Part shown: one piece after another, positions 7,441-16,129 of the stretch | Numbering within the stretch: the stretch's first letter is position 1 | How the letters are laid out: each line of letters starts with the position of its first letter | Assembly (NCBI RefSeq): GCF_020215645.1 | Contig: NZ_CP084058.1 | Span: 7,130,001 to 7,194,000, forward strand | Source of the DNA: Nonomuraea gerenzanensis | GTDB lineage: Bacteria; Actinomycetota; Actinomycetes; Streptosporangiales; Streptosporangiaceae | DNA length: 64,000 bases | Direction of reading: 5' to 3' | Notes under the pieces: generated by a model | What the model was told of the DNA's origin: nothing | Seen by the model: the letters and a program-made list of their open reading frames with translations, nothing else | The model's database searches: none | Position numbers and translations under genes: made by a program

Positions 7441-10083
7441 TCACGCGCCGTCGCGCGGCGACGGGCCCAGCGGTGGTGCGGAGGTCAGGAAGTCCTGCAG
7501 CTCGCGGTGCCGGAACTGGTACGTGGCTCCGCTGACGCGCAGCAGCCGCGCCTCGCACGCCCAGTCGAGGAACGTCCACAGCCGCAGCGGCAGCAGCCCG
7601 CGCGTGGCGGCGACGGCCAGCCCGATCATGGTGCGGGTCCAGGCGACGGCCCCGAAGGCCAGGCCGAAGGTGACGCCGCCGATGAGCGCGCACGCCAGCG
7701 ACACCGGCACGTCCTGGTTCATGACGAACACCAGGAACGCGGCGACACCGCCGGTGAGCCCGAAGGCCAGCCCGATCGTCGGGTTGCGGTGCAGGGCCTC
7801 GCGCGGATGGGCCAGCTCGGCGTCCATGCTCCACCCGCCGGTGGCGATCTTGAAAGCCACCCCGAGCGCGACGGCCAGGACGAACGCGGCGCTCAGCCCC
7901 GCGACGAGCGCCACGGGGCCGGCGTGGGCCAGCCGCAGCGGCGCCAGCCCCGTGAGCGCGCCGCAGAGCCCGAAGCCGAGGAGCGTGACGGGTTCGGCGC
8001 GGATCGCCTCGGAGGCGGTCATGCGCTCGGCCCCGATCCGGCCGGCGGCGGTCAGCCCGATGACCGCGCCGAGCGTCAGCCCGCCCGTGCCGCCCGCGAC
8101 GACGGCGAACCCCGGCCCGAAGATCCTGCCCTCGGTCATGGCGAGCCCGGACAGGCCGCCGAGCACCCCCACGGGCACGCCCGCCAGGGCACCGAGCAGG
8201 GCGCCCGTCAGGCGTCGCCGGGCGGGGACGTTGGTGCGCCCGCCCGCCGCGGCCGGCCACGACGACAACGACAGGCCGGCCGCGATGCCCACCCAGGACG
8301 CCATGAGCGCCAGTGTCAGCGTCTGCTCCGGGCCGGGCTCCCGGTGCAGGTCGCCGAGGTCGTCGATGGCGGAGCCCGTCCAGAAGGCCAGCATGGCGGT
8401 GATCGCGAGGAGCACGCAGCACCCGCCGTGCAGCACCCGCACCAGGCGCCGGCCGCCGACCGGCCACAGCAGGTGCGGGACGAGGTCGATCGCCGTCAGG
8501 CCGGGCGGCGGCCGCTCCTCCTCGGTGGTGCGGGCGGCCTGCCAGCGCAGGTGGTCCGCCAGGTGCACGAGCCAGGAGCGCACCTGTTCCGGCCGGTACG
8601 GGGTGCCGTGCGCGGCGCGCGGCGTGAGGCGGGTCGCAGCCGGGACGTAGGCCTCCAGCAGCCGGCGGGCGATCCGGTCCGCCCCGTCGTGGGGGTCGGC
8701 GGCCGGGTCCGCGCGCAGCAGCTCGGCCGGGTCGGCGCCGGACTCCACGGCGGTCACGGTCAGCAGCAGCCGCCATGGTGTGGCCAGCGCGGTGTGGACG
8801 GCCTTGCCCGCCGGCCCCGACAGTGCCGCGCGGACGGTGTCGCGGTGGCGGGCGCGGGGGTGGCCGTCCGGCCAGCGGTCGCCGAGGTAGGCGGCGATCT
8901 GGTCGACGGTCAGGTCGTGGAGGTGGATCAGGGCGGCGTTGTCGAGGCCGGCACCGGCCTGGCGCAGCTCGGCGTGGCGGTCGGCCCGGCAGGTCACCAC
9001 CGCGGCGCCCGGCCGGCGTCCGGACAGGTCGCTGTAGCGGTTCAGCTCCTGGAGGAGGCCGATCGCGCGGCGGGGGGTGCCGCCCGGTCTCGGCTCGGGG
9101 TCCAGCTCGTCCAGGCCGTCCATCACCGGGAGGACACGGCGGTCGCGGACCAGGCGCCGTGCGTCCTCGGAGGCGAGACCGAAGTCCTGGGTGAGCTGCT
9201 CGGCGAGCCAGGGTTCGAACGGCCTGCCCAGGGTCCATCGGGCCGCGTTGAGGCGGACGGGCACCATGCGTGGCTCGTCGGGGGGCTGCCGGTCTTCCAG
9301 GAGCTGGAGGACCAGCTCGATGGCGAGAACCGTCTTGCCCGCTCCCGACTCGCCCACGACCAGCAGGCGCTGGGGATGCAGGGCGTCGAAGAAGCGGCCG
9401 ATCGCCTGAAGGTCGTCCGGTCCGGGGCCGGAGTCCCGGTCGGGGGCAGGGCCCGGTTGCGGGCCGAAGGACACGGGCGCGATGTCGTAGCCGCCGAGCA
9501 AGCCCTTGCGCGCGCGGTCCTCCTCGCGCACCACGCGCCGGACGAGCAGCTCGATCGCGGGGTCCGGGTCGCGACGGCCGGTTCCCTCCGCCGTGGGGCC
9601 GGGCCAAGGCCGCGCGGGCGCCTGCGCTTGATGCGACGCGGGCGCCTCCGCTTGGAGCGACGCGGACGCCTCCGCTTGGAGCGACGCGGACGCTGCCGCC
9701 TCAGCGTGAGGCGGCGCCGGTGCCGTTGCGTCGCTCGTGTCCGGCGCTGTCAGGGCCGCCCTGGCCGCCCGCCAGCGTTCCAGCTCCCCCGCGATCGACT
9801 CCTCCGGATACTCGCAGGACCGGAGGCAGGCCGTCACGAACGCCCTGACGAACTCCCACCGCGGCAGCCGATCGTGCTGCCGCAACACGTGCGAGGTCGT
9901 ACTCTTCGGCAGCGCGTCCACCAGGGAGCCGTCCGAGGCGGCCACCTGGCCGCCGAGCGAGCGCAGCCTGCTCAGGGACGGCTCCCCCGCCCACCGCCTG
10001 AGCCGGGCCAGCGCCTCGACGAAGTCGGCCACGCTGCCGGCCGCGCCGGGATCGGGCGGCCGGGGACGATCCGCGCCCGTCAC
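7441..10083 (-). CDS. NACHT-domain STAND NTPase with C-terminal membrane segments (third gene of conflict operon)
   Basis: 880 aa. Domains: residues 1-110 a helical N-terminal domain (FVEALARLRRWAGEPSLSRL; HTH-like, common before NACHT in actinomycetes); 115-175 an Ala-rich repeat linker; 240-480 a NACHT NTPase with Walker A GESGAGKT (244-251) and Walker B VLPVMDGLDELD (Asp322); about 570-810 several hydrophobic helices; and a C-terminal YQFRHRELQDFL element typical of NACHT proteins. GTG 10083 overlaps the previous stop as GTGA, so translation is coupled. It is probably a membrane-bound, nucleotide-switched signalling protein. A defence role is inferred from architecture and company. Confidence 0.85.
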   Translation of the reverse strand: MTGADRPRPPDPGAAGSVADFVEALARLRRWAGEPSLSRLRSLGGQVAASDGSLVDALPKSTTSHVLRQHDRLPRWEFVRAFVTACLRSCEYPEESIAGELERWRAARAALTAPDTSDATAPAPPHAEAAASASLQAEASASLQAEAPASHQAQAPARPWPGPTAEGTGRRDPDPAIELLVRRVVREEDRARKGLLGGYDIAPVSFGPQPGPAPDRDSGPGPDDLQAIGRFFDALHPQRLLVVGESGAGKTVLAIELVLQLLEDRQPPDEPRMVPVRLNAARWTLGRPFEPWLAEQLTQDFGLASEDARRLVRDRRVLPVMDGLDELDPEPRPGGTPRRAIGLLQELNRYSDLSGRRPGAAVVTCRADRHAELRQAGAGLDNAALIHLHDLTVDQIAAYLGDRWPDGHPRARHRDTVRAALSGPAGKAVHTALATPWRLLLTVTAVESGADPAELLRADPAADPHDGADRIARRLLEAYVPAATRLTPRAAHGTPYRPEQVRSWLVHLADHLRWQAARTTEEERPPPGLTAIDLVPHLLWPVGGRRLVRVLHGGCCVLLAITAMLAFWTGSAIDDLGDLHREPGPEQTLTLALMASWVGIAAGLSLSSWPAAAGGRTNVPARRRLTGALLGALAGVPVGVLGGLSGLAMTEGRIFGPGFAVVAGGTGGLTLGAVIGLTAAGRIGAERMTASEAIRAEPVTLLGFGLCGALTGLAPLRLAHAGPVALVAGLSAAFVLAVALGVAFKIATGGWSMDAELAHPREALHRNPTIGLAFGLTGGVAAFLVFVMNQDVPVSLACALIGGVTFGLAFGAVAWTRTMIGLAVAATRGLLPLRLWTFLDWACEARLLRVSGATYQFRHRELQDFLTSAPPLGPSPRDGA
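9619..9714. repeat. 24-bp in-frame tandem repeat in the NACHT linker
   Basis: Units at 9619, 9643, 9667 and a diverged one at 9691. Units 2 and 3 are identical. Each encodes eight residues of the (E)ASASLQAE type between the helical N-terminal domain and the NACHT NTPase, giving a length-variable hinge. Confidence 0.85.
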
Positions 10084-10766
10084 CGCCCCGTCCTGACCAG
10101 CGCCCACGTGAACCTCCCCCGCCAACGCCTGGGCCGGCGCCGCCCCTCGACGCACACGCCCTGCAGCGTCTGCACGTGGCGGGACTCCATCAGGAAGTTG
10201 CGTGCCTCGTCGGCCTCCACCAGCTCCCTGCCGACCGCGATGGGCACGAAACCGTGCCTGGGAATGTAGACCCACCGCCCGCGATCCCAGTCGTAGGGGT
10301 CGAACCAGCGGTGCCGTACCGTGCCGGACACCCGCACCTCCCGCCCGTCCCTGGTCAGCACGAACGAGCCCTGCGAGCGCAGCAGGCTCATCCGGCTCAC
10401 GTAGAACAGCTCGGTGCCGATGAACGCGTTGATCCGCGCGTCCCAGTGGTCGTGCAGCCAGGCCGAGCCGTGCTCGTCCAGGGTCGCCGCCCGCCGTACG
10501 AGCTGGCGCTCGAAGCGGCGCTGGTTCTTGTGCTCGGCCTTCCTGATCACCTTGAACGAGCGCAGCCACCGCAGCGACATCGTCCGGGACGCGCCGGCAC
10601 CGTCCATGAAGTGCTCGAGGAAGTCGGAGGCGATCGGGTGGAAGTCGCGGCCACCGTCCACGATCGAGCGGAACAGGGTGACCAGCTCCGGGACCGGCCT
10701 GCCCGTCCGGCGGCGCAGACCTCGCAGGAACATGCTGGCTGCCTCCGTGGTGCGGTCGAGGATCAC
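10080..10766 (-). CDS. unrecognised protein, second gene of conflict operon (possible effector)
   Basis: 228 aa from the coupled GTG 10766 (GTGA overlap with the nSTAND1 stop); ATG 10733 is an alternative giving 217 aa. No signal peptide or membrane helix. The first half is helical and rich in Arg. Residues about 110-200 form a compact globular part with SGTVRHRWFDPYDWDRG and WVYIPRHGF, rich in Trp, Asp, His and Tyr, the kind of conserved polar cluster that can be an active site. I do not recognise the family. Its position between two STAND NTPases, with overlaps at both ends, suggests it is the effector or an adaptor. Confidence 0.75.
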   Translation of the reverse strand: MILDRTTEAASMFLRGLRRRTGRPVPELVTLFRSIVDGGRDFHPIASDFLEHFMDGAGASRTMSLRWLRSFKVIRKAEHKNQRRFERQLVRRAATLDEHGSAWLHDHWDARINAFIGTELFYVSRMSLLRSQGSFVLTRDGREVRVSGTVRHRWFDPYDWDRGRWVYIPRHGFVPIAVGRELVEADEARNFLMESRHVQTLQGVCVEGRRRPRRWRGRFTWALVRTGR

Positions 10767-13700
10767 GGACACGTCGGGCGGTACTCCTCCTGCGGGACGA
10801 GGCTCCGCCATTCCTCGCGGGTCAGGGAGCGGCCCGCGTTGGCGCAGGCGGCGCCCACCAGGTCGGCGGGCTTGCCGGCGTTCCACAGGCGGGCGGTGCC
10901 GTCGCCGGCGACCGTGGCGACGGCCGTCCCGTCCCGCTGGTAGGCGAGCGCGGTCACGCCGCTCGTGTGGCCCGTCATCGGGGTGCCGAGCGGCCGGTGG
11001 GTGCGCAGGTCCCACAGCAGCACGTCGCCGCGCGAGGTGCCGGTGGCGAGGATCTCGCCGTCCGGGCTGAAGGCGAGCGCGGCGGGCGTGTCGTCCTCGG
11101 CGATCAGGGCGATGCCCGCCGGGCGGCGGCGCGGCACGTCCCACAACCGTACGGCGGCGTCGGCCGCCGTGTACGCCAGCGTCCGCCCGTCGGGGCTGAA
11201 GGCCAGGTCGTTGACGAGCCCTGCGGCGACCGCGGGCGGGTTGCCGCCCAGCTCGCGGCCGGTGGCCACCTCGAAGATCCGCAGCCGCGAGTCGAAGCCC
11301 GCGCTGGCCACCAGCCTTCCGTCGGGGCTGATCGCCATCCCGGTGATGACGCCGGTGTGGTCGCCGGCCCGGATGTGCGGGCCGAAGCGGCGGCGGGTCG
11401 CCACGTCCCAGAACACGATGCCCTGCTCGTGCTGGACGGCGACGAACCTGCCGTCGGGGCTGAGCGCGTTCACCCCCGACAGCGTGGCGTCGTGCGCGAG
11501 CTCGCGGCGGGTGGCGACGTCCCAGAGCCACAGCCCGTCCAGGCTGGAGGACACGAGCGTGCGGCCGTCGGCGGTGAAGTCGATCATGGCGACGGCGCGG
11601 CGGGCGCCCTCGGGGCTCAGCGGGGGGCCGAGGGGCCGCTGGGTGGCCACGTCCCAGAGCTGGATGCCGGGGCGGCCGGCGATGCCGGTGGCCAGGACAC
11701 GGCCGTCGGGGCTCAGCGCGACGGCCGACTCGGCGGGCACCGGCCGGCCGATCTGCAGGTGGACCTGCGGGTCGGCGAGCCGCACCACGCCGTCGTCACT
11801 GGCGGCGGCCAGCAGCTTGCCGTCCGGGCTGAACGCGACCCGCTCGACGCCCATGACGTTGTCGGCGAGGGCGACCAGTTGCCGGCGGCTGGCCGTGTCC
11901 CACAGGACGGTGCGTCCGCTGCGGCCACCGGTGGCGAGGCGGGTGCCGTCGGGGCTGAAGACGATCGCGTTGAAGCCGGTGTTCCTGTCCCTGATGACGC
12001 CCGTCTGCTTGCCCGATCGCATGCTCCACAGGCGCGCGGCGTTGTCGAAGCTCACGGTCGCGAGCGTGCCGCCGTCGGGGCTGAGGGCGAAGTCCAGGAC
12101 GGTCTCGCGCTGCGCGGCGATCGGGGCGCCGCGCGGCCGGGACGTGGCGGGGTCCCACAGCCGCACGGACTTGCCGCTCGCCACGGCCAGGGTCCGGCCG
12201 TCCCGGGTGAACGCCATCCTGCGGACGATGCTCGCCAGGTCCCGCCCGTGGTCGGGACGGCCCATGGGAGGTCCGTGGGGGCGGTGCGTGGCCGCGTCCC
12301 ACTGCCGGGTGACGCCCCTGAAGTCGCCGGTCACGACCGTCCTGCCGTCGGGGCTGTACGCCAGCGCCGAGACGACCTCCTCGTGCTCCAGCGGGGAGCC
12401 CACCTCGCGGCGGGTGGCCACGTCGTAGAAGCGGACGGTGCTGAGGCACGCGGTGGCCAGCGTCCGGCCGTCGGGGCTCAGCGCCAGTTGCACGCTGGAG
12501 CAGTCGAACCTCGCGCGGGTGATCGGGGCGCCGAGCTGCCGCCGCGTCGCCGTGTCCCAGAGCCGGGCCGTCCCGTCGTCGCTGCCCGTCGCCACGATCG
12601 AGCCGTCGGCGCTGAACGCCAGGGACATGACGCCCCTGGTGTGCCCGGTGAGGTTGCCCCGCCCCGTGCGGGTGGCGGCGGACAGCACCCGGTTGCGGGC
12701 CTCGTCCGTGCCCGCGATCTTCCAGGCCGCCACGGCGAGCAACGAGGACAGCGGCACGTCGCCCGTCACCTCGCTCTGCGCGGCGAGCTGGCGGGAGATC
12801 GCCAGCCTGCGTTGCCGGTCGGCCTCACCGGCGGCGTTGACGGCGGTGGCGGCGGCGGCCAGGGCGAGCACCGCCAGCAGCGCGAGGCCGCTCACGGCGA
12901 GCCTGCGGCGGCGGCCCGCTCGCCTGGCCTCGCTCGTGGAGGCGGCCAGGAAGGCCTCGACGACGGGGCCCGGGGGCGGGAAGCTGTCGGGGTCGCGGTC
13001 CCAGCGGGGGCGGCTGTCCTGGACGGCCAGCAGGCGGGCGCCTCGGTAGAGGAAGGCCTGGTCGCGGTGGTGGTCGGACCATTGGGTGGCGGCTTCCAGG
13101 AGGCGGTCGTAGACGGATTGGGCGGCCAGGTCCGGTTCCAGCCATTGGCGTAGGGTGGGCCAGGCGGTCAGCAGGGCGTCGTGGGCGATCTCGACGGTGT
13201 CTTCGTGCAGGGTCAGCAGGCGTCGGTCGGCGAATGCGGAGAGCAGGTCCGCCATCTGATCACGCGGCTGTGTTGTGGCGGCTCGGGCCGGCGGCCGGGC
13301 GGGGGTGGCTTGGGTTTCCGGGTGCTCGCGGGGCCGAGCGGAGGCGGCTCGGGCCTCCGGTTGCTCGTGCCGCTGGGGCGAGGCTTGAGTCTCCGGCTGC
13401 TGCCAGGGCTGGGGCGAGGCGGCTGGAGTCTCCGGCTGTGTGCGCCGCTGGGCGGAAGCGGCGGCGTGGATCTCGGCCAGGCGGGCGCGGCGCCGGGCCA
13501 CCTGGCCGCCCGCCGTGATCAGGGTCAGCCGGCGGAAGATGCGCAGCGCGCTCCTGCGATCCTCGGGCGACAACCGGTCGAGGACCTCGTCGGCCGTGCG
13601 CCGTACGGAGTCGCGGACCCGGCCGGACTCCTCGTACCCGCGGATGGTGAGCATGCGGCCCGCACGTCTCTCCCACGTGTTGCGCAACGCCTGGGAGAGC

Positions 13701-14533
13701 AGGGGCAGGGCACCGGCCTCGTAACGGTCGCCGGCGGCCCGGCCGGCGCGCAGCTCGTCCAGGATGAGCTCCACCAGGCCCGGCTCGATCGTCAGCCCCG
13801 CCGCGGTGGCGGGCCCGGTGATGGCCAGCCGCAGGTCCGACTCCGTCATCGGCTCGACGATGGCCTGCCCGTCCTGGATGGCCTCGGCGAACTGCGGGTA
13901 GGCGGCGCAGCGGTCCCAGTAGTCGGCGCGCACCCCGATCACCACCGCGGCGCCGTCCGGGCCGTCGGCCAGCGCGTGCAGGGCCGCCACGAACGCCTGC
14001 CGCTCCCGCTCGTCGGTCACCAGCGTGAACAGCTCCTCGAACTGGTCCACCACCAGGAGCAGCCGTTCGCCGGGCCTGAGCGTCGCGGCCATGGCCCGTT
14101 CCGGATCGTTCCGTAACCGCTCGGCCACCGCGCCCCTGTCCCGATCGGACGCGCATTCGTCCCGGCTGGACGCGTATTCGTCCCGGCCGGACGCGTATTC
14201 GTCCCGGCCGGACGCGTGTGCGAGCGCGCGGAACGGCTGTGCGGTGGGCGTGGTGAGCAGGCACCGCCACCGCTGTGCTCCCGGCAGCTCGCCCCGCGCC
14301 GCCTCCGGGATCAGCCCCGCCCGTAACAGCGACGACTTGCCGACGCCCGAAGCCCCGGAGACCAGCAGGATCGTGCCATGCCCGGCCAGGCGCTTGCCCA
14401 GGCGTTCGAGGAGGTTCCGGGTGGCGTGCGCGCGGCCGAAGAACAGCTCGGACATGCCTGCCTCGAACGGCGCGAGACCTTGGTAAGGGCACAGCTCGTC
14501 CGGATGATCCCCCCGCTCGCCCATGGCGGTCAT
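10763..14533 (-). CDS. nSTAND1 NTPase - membrane helix - WD40 protein (first gene of conflict operon)
   Basis: About 1256 aa. It opens with the nSTAND1 signature CPYQGLAPFEAGMSELFFGR (residues 15-34), Walker A GASGVGKSS (60-68) and Walker B LLLVVDQFEELF (Asp163). A helical domain follows (LSPEDRRSALRIFRRLTLIT; VEIAHDALLTAW), then a TM helix (LAVSGLALLAVLALAA, about residue 560), then about 14 WD40 blades with repeated FSPDGR..A....D....LWD. It ends in a Cys-containing tag (AGRSLTREEW...YRPTC). Predicted: cytosolic NTPase switch with a WD40 sensor across or along the membrane. Start ATG 14533 or 14524; no clear ribosome site. The insert at about 350-420 is Gln/Pro/Arg-rich. Confidence 0.88.
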   Translation of the reverse strand: MTAMGERGDHPDELCPYQGLAPFEAGMSELFFGRAHATRNLLERLGKRLAGHGTILLVSGASGVGKSSLLRAGLIPEAARGELPGAQRWRCLLTTPTAQPFRALAHASGRDEYASGRDEYASSRDECASDRDRGAVAERLRNDPERAMAATLRPGERLLLVVDQFEELFTLVTDERERQAFVAALHALADGPDGAAVVIGVRADYWDRCAAYPQFAEAIQDGQAIVEPMTESDLRLAITGPATAAGLTIEPGLVELILDELRAGRAAGDRYEAGALPLLSQALRNTWERRAGRMLTIRGYEESGRVRDSVRRTADEVLDRLSPEDRRSALRIFRRLTLITAGGQVARRRARLAEIHAAASAQRRTQPETPAASPQPWQQPETQASPQRHEQPEARAASARPREHPETQATPARPPARAATTQPRDQMADLLSAFADRRLLTLHEDTVEIAHDALLTAWPTLRQWLEPDLAAQSVYDRLLEAATQWSDHHRDQAFLYRGARLLAVQDSRPRWDRDPDSFPPPGPVVEAFLAASTSEARRAGRRRRLAVSGLALLAVLALAAAATAVNAAGEADRQRRLAISRQLAAQSEVTGDVPLSSLLAVAAWKIAGTDEARNRVLSAATRTGRGNLTGHTRGVMSLAFSADGSIVATGSDDGTARLWDTATRRQLGAPITRARFDCSSVQLALSPDGRTLATACLSTVRFYDVATRREVGSPLEHEEVVSALAYSPDGRTVVTGDFRGVTRQWDAATHRPHGPPMGRPDHGRDLASIVRRMAFTRDGRTLAVASGKSVRLWDPATSRPRGAPIAAQRETVLDFALSPDGGTLATVSFDNAARLWSMRSGKQTGVIRDRNTGFNAIVFSPDGTRLATGGRSGRTVLWDTASRRQLVALADNVMGVERVAFSPDGKLLAAASDDGVVRLADPQVHLQIGRPVPAESAVALSPDGRVLATGIAGRPGIQLWDVATQRPLGPPLSPEGARRAVAMIDFTADGRTLVSSSLDGLWLWDVATRRELAHDATLSGVNALSPDGRFVAVQHEQGIVFWDVATRRRFGPHIRAGDHTGVITGMAISPDGRLVASAGFDSRLRIFEVATGRELGGNPPAVAAGLVNDLAFSPDGRTLAYTAADAAVRLWDVPRRRPAGIALIAEDDTPAALAFSPDGEILATGTSRGDVLLWDLRTHRPLGTPMTGHTSGVTALAYQRDGTAVATVAGDGTARLWNAGKPADLVGAACANAGRSLTREEWRSLVPQEEYRPTCP
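14148..14210. repeat. 21-bp in-frame tandem repeat in the nSTAND1 gene
   Basis: Three units (14148, 14169, 14190), with further partial copies on both sides. Each encodes seven residues of the ASGRDEY type, inserted between Walker A and Walker B of the NTPase. Confidence 0.85.
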
Positions 14534-14569
14534 TCTGACAAACGCGGCTTTCCCCATCAAACGAGTACC

Positions 14570-14599
14570 GTCCGATTTCGTCCAATGTCGTCCCATCAG
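14570..14599. promoter_or_regulatory. three 10-bp direct repeats in the divergent promoter region
   Basis: GTCCGATTTC, GTCCAATGTC and GTCCCATCAG follow each other without gaps, 36-65 nt upstream of the nSTAND1 start and about 115 nt before the NB-ARC gene. Ten-bp spacing puts each GTCC on the same face of the helix, as for activators that bind direct repeats. Confidence 0.4.
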
Positions 14600-14711
14600 T
14601 GGCTTGAACGGCGCGAACGCGGTTTCGATGGACCTGCTGTCAATCGGCCGAGAGGGCCCGGCTTCGCGGGGGCGGGCCGGCGGCCCTTCACTGGACCATC
14701 GGGGGAACACC

Positions 14712-16085
14712 TTGCACTCAGCACGATCCGCTCTGCTCGACTCCGGGCGGAGCGCAGCCGCCGCGCCTTCGTCGGGGGCGCTGCTCCGGGGGTGGCGCAA
14801 GCGAGCGTTGCTCACGCAGGAGCAGCTCGCCGAGCGGGCGGGGCTGAACGTCCGGACCGTGCGGCGGCTGGAGAGCGGTGGGCTCTGGCAACCTCGTACC
14901 ACGTCGGTCCTGCTGCTGGCGCAGGCGCTGGAGCTGGACGGCGAGGAGCGGGCGCTGCTGGCCGCCGTGGCGCGCGGCGCGACGCTCCCCGTCCCGGGCG
15001 GCCCGCCACGTGCGGCGGTGATCGTCCCCCGGCAGTTGCCCGCCGACGTCCCGGCGTTGGTGGGACGGGAGCGCGAGCTGGCCTTTCTGGAGGACGGCGG
15101 CGCGGGCGCGGCTACGGTGGGCGGCAGCGCACGTGCGGTTGAGGTTTGCGGCGGTGCGGTGACGGTGGACGGCATGGCGGGGGTCGGTAAGACGGCGCTG
15201 GCGGTGCATGCCGCGCACCGGCTCGCACCCCGCTTCCCCGACGGGCAGCTCTTCGTGGACCTGCGCGGCCACTCCCCCGGCGCGGCCCCGGTCGAGCCGG
15301 GCGAGGCGCTGGCCCGCATGCTGCGCGCGCTCGGCGTGCCCGACGAGCGGATCCCCGGGCACCTCGACGACCGTGCCGCGCTGTACCGGAGCGTGCTGGC
15401 CGAGCGCAGGATGCTGGTCGTGCTGGACGACGCCGCCGGCGACCACCAGGTCCATCCGCTGCTGCCCGCCGGCACCGGCTGCCGGGTGATCGTGACCAGC
15501 CGGCGGCGGTTGAGTTGCCTCGGGGAAAGCCTGTCGCTGGATGTCCTGCCGGTGGTGGAGGCGGTGGCGTTGTTCGTGCGCGCGGCGGGTGCTGGGCGGG
15601 TGGCGGGCGTGCCGGAGGGTGTGCTGCGGGAGGTCGTGGTGCGGTGCGGGCTGCTTCCGCTGGCCGTTCGCGTGGCCGCCGCGCGGTTGCGGGCACATGC
15701 CACCTGGGGCGTGGGGTACCTGGTGGAGCTGCTGGCGGGCGATGGCCGGCTGGGCGAGCTGAGGGCCGGACGTCACGACGTGGCCGCCGCACTGGACCTG
15801 TCCTACGAGAGGCTGTCTGGTGATCAGCGGCGGGCGTACCGGCTGCTCGGCACGGACGCGGGCGCAGGCGCGGGTGCGGGTGCGGGTGCGGGTGCGGGTG
15901 CGGGTGCGGACTTCGGCGTCGGCGAGGCCGCCGTCCTGCTGGGGACGACCGTCCCTCATGCGGGCCGGCTGCTGGAGGGGCTGCTGGACGTGCACCTCCT
16001 GCGGGAGTCCGCCCCCGGCCGCTACCGGCTGCACGAGCTGGTACGCGACCATGCCGCCCGGACGGCGGCGGCAGGCGGGAGGTGA
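14712..16085 (+). CDS. XRE-HTH and NB-ARC STAND protein without the usual TPR tail
   Basis: 457 aa from TTG 14712, chosen because GGGGGA lies about 6 nt upstream; ATG 14628 is an alternative without a ribosome site. Residues about 20-75 form an XRE helix-turn-helix (LLTQEQLAERAGLNVRTVRR). Next come NB-ARC motifs: P-loop VDGMAGVGKTALA, kinase 2 RRMLVVLDDAAG, RNBS-like VIVTSRRRLS, GLPLA-like GLLPLAV, and a winged-helix part ending RYRLHELVRDHA. Relatives such as AfsR-type proteins usually continue with TPRs, which are absent. It probably senses a signal and regulates transcription, perhaps of the divergent operon. Confidence 0.85.
   Translation: MHSARSALLDSGRSAAAAPSSGALLRGWRKRALLTQEQLAERAGLNVRTVRRLESGGLWQPRTTSVLLLAQALELDGEERALLAAVARGATLPVPGGPPRAAVIVPRQLPADVPALVGRERELAFLEDGGAGAATVGGSARAVEVCGGAVTVDGMAGVGKTALAVHAAHRLAPRFPDGQLFVDLRGHSPGAAPVEPGEALARMLRALGVPDERIPGHLDDRAALYRSVLAERRMLVVLDDAAGDHQVHPLLPAGTGCRVIVTSRRRLSCLGESLSLDVLPVVEAVALFVRAAGAGRVAGVPEGVLREVVVRCGLLPLAVRVAAARLRAHATWGVGYLVELLAGDGRLGELRAGRHDVAAALDLSYERLSGDQRRAYRLLGTDAGAGAGAGAGAGAGAGADFGVGEAAVLLGTTVPHAGRLLEGLLDVHLLRESAPGRYRLHELVRDHAARTAAAGGR
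15861..15908. repeat. 6-bp in-frame microsatellite (Ala-Gly)n in the NB-ARC gene
   Basis: Eight hexamers, the last six being perfect GGTGCG (15873-15908), encode alternating Gly-Ala within the winged-helix region. Slippage would change protein length by two residues per unit without a frameshift. Confidence 0.9.
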
Positions 16086-16129
16086 CCGCCCGGCCGCCGG
16101 AGGAGTGCGGCAGGACGGTCACCGGCTCA

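Noticed and set aside
9619..9714. CRISPR-like array
   Set aside because: Units are contiguous 24-bp coding repeats without unique spacers. No cas genes or spacer-repeat structure occur anywhere in the window.
10084..10569. Upstream extension of the NACHT frame on the minus strand
   Set aside because: It reads Arg/Ala/Gly-rich noise opposite the frame of the middle gene; the GTGA overlap at 10083 gives a better start.
14534..15703. Upstream extension of the nSTAND1 frame on the minus strand to about 15703
   Set aside because: The extension is Ser/Arg/Thr-rich, lies opposite the NB-ARC gene, and the nSTAND1 signature starts just after ATG 14533/14524.
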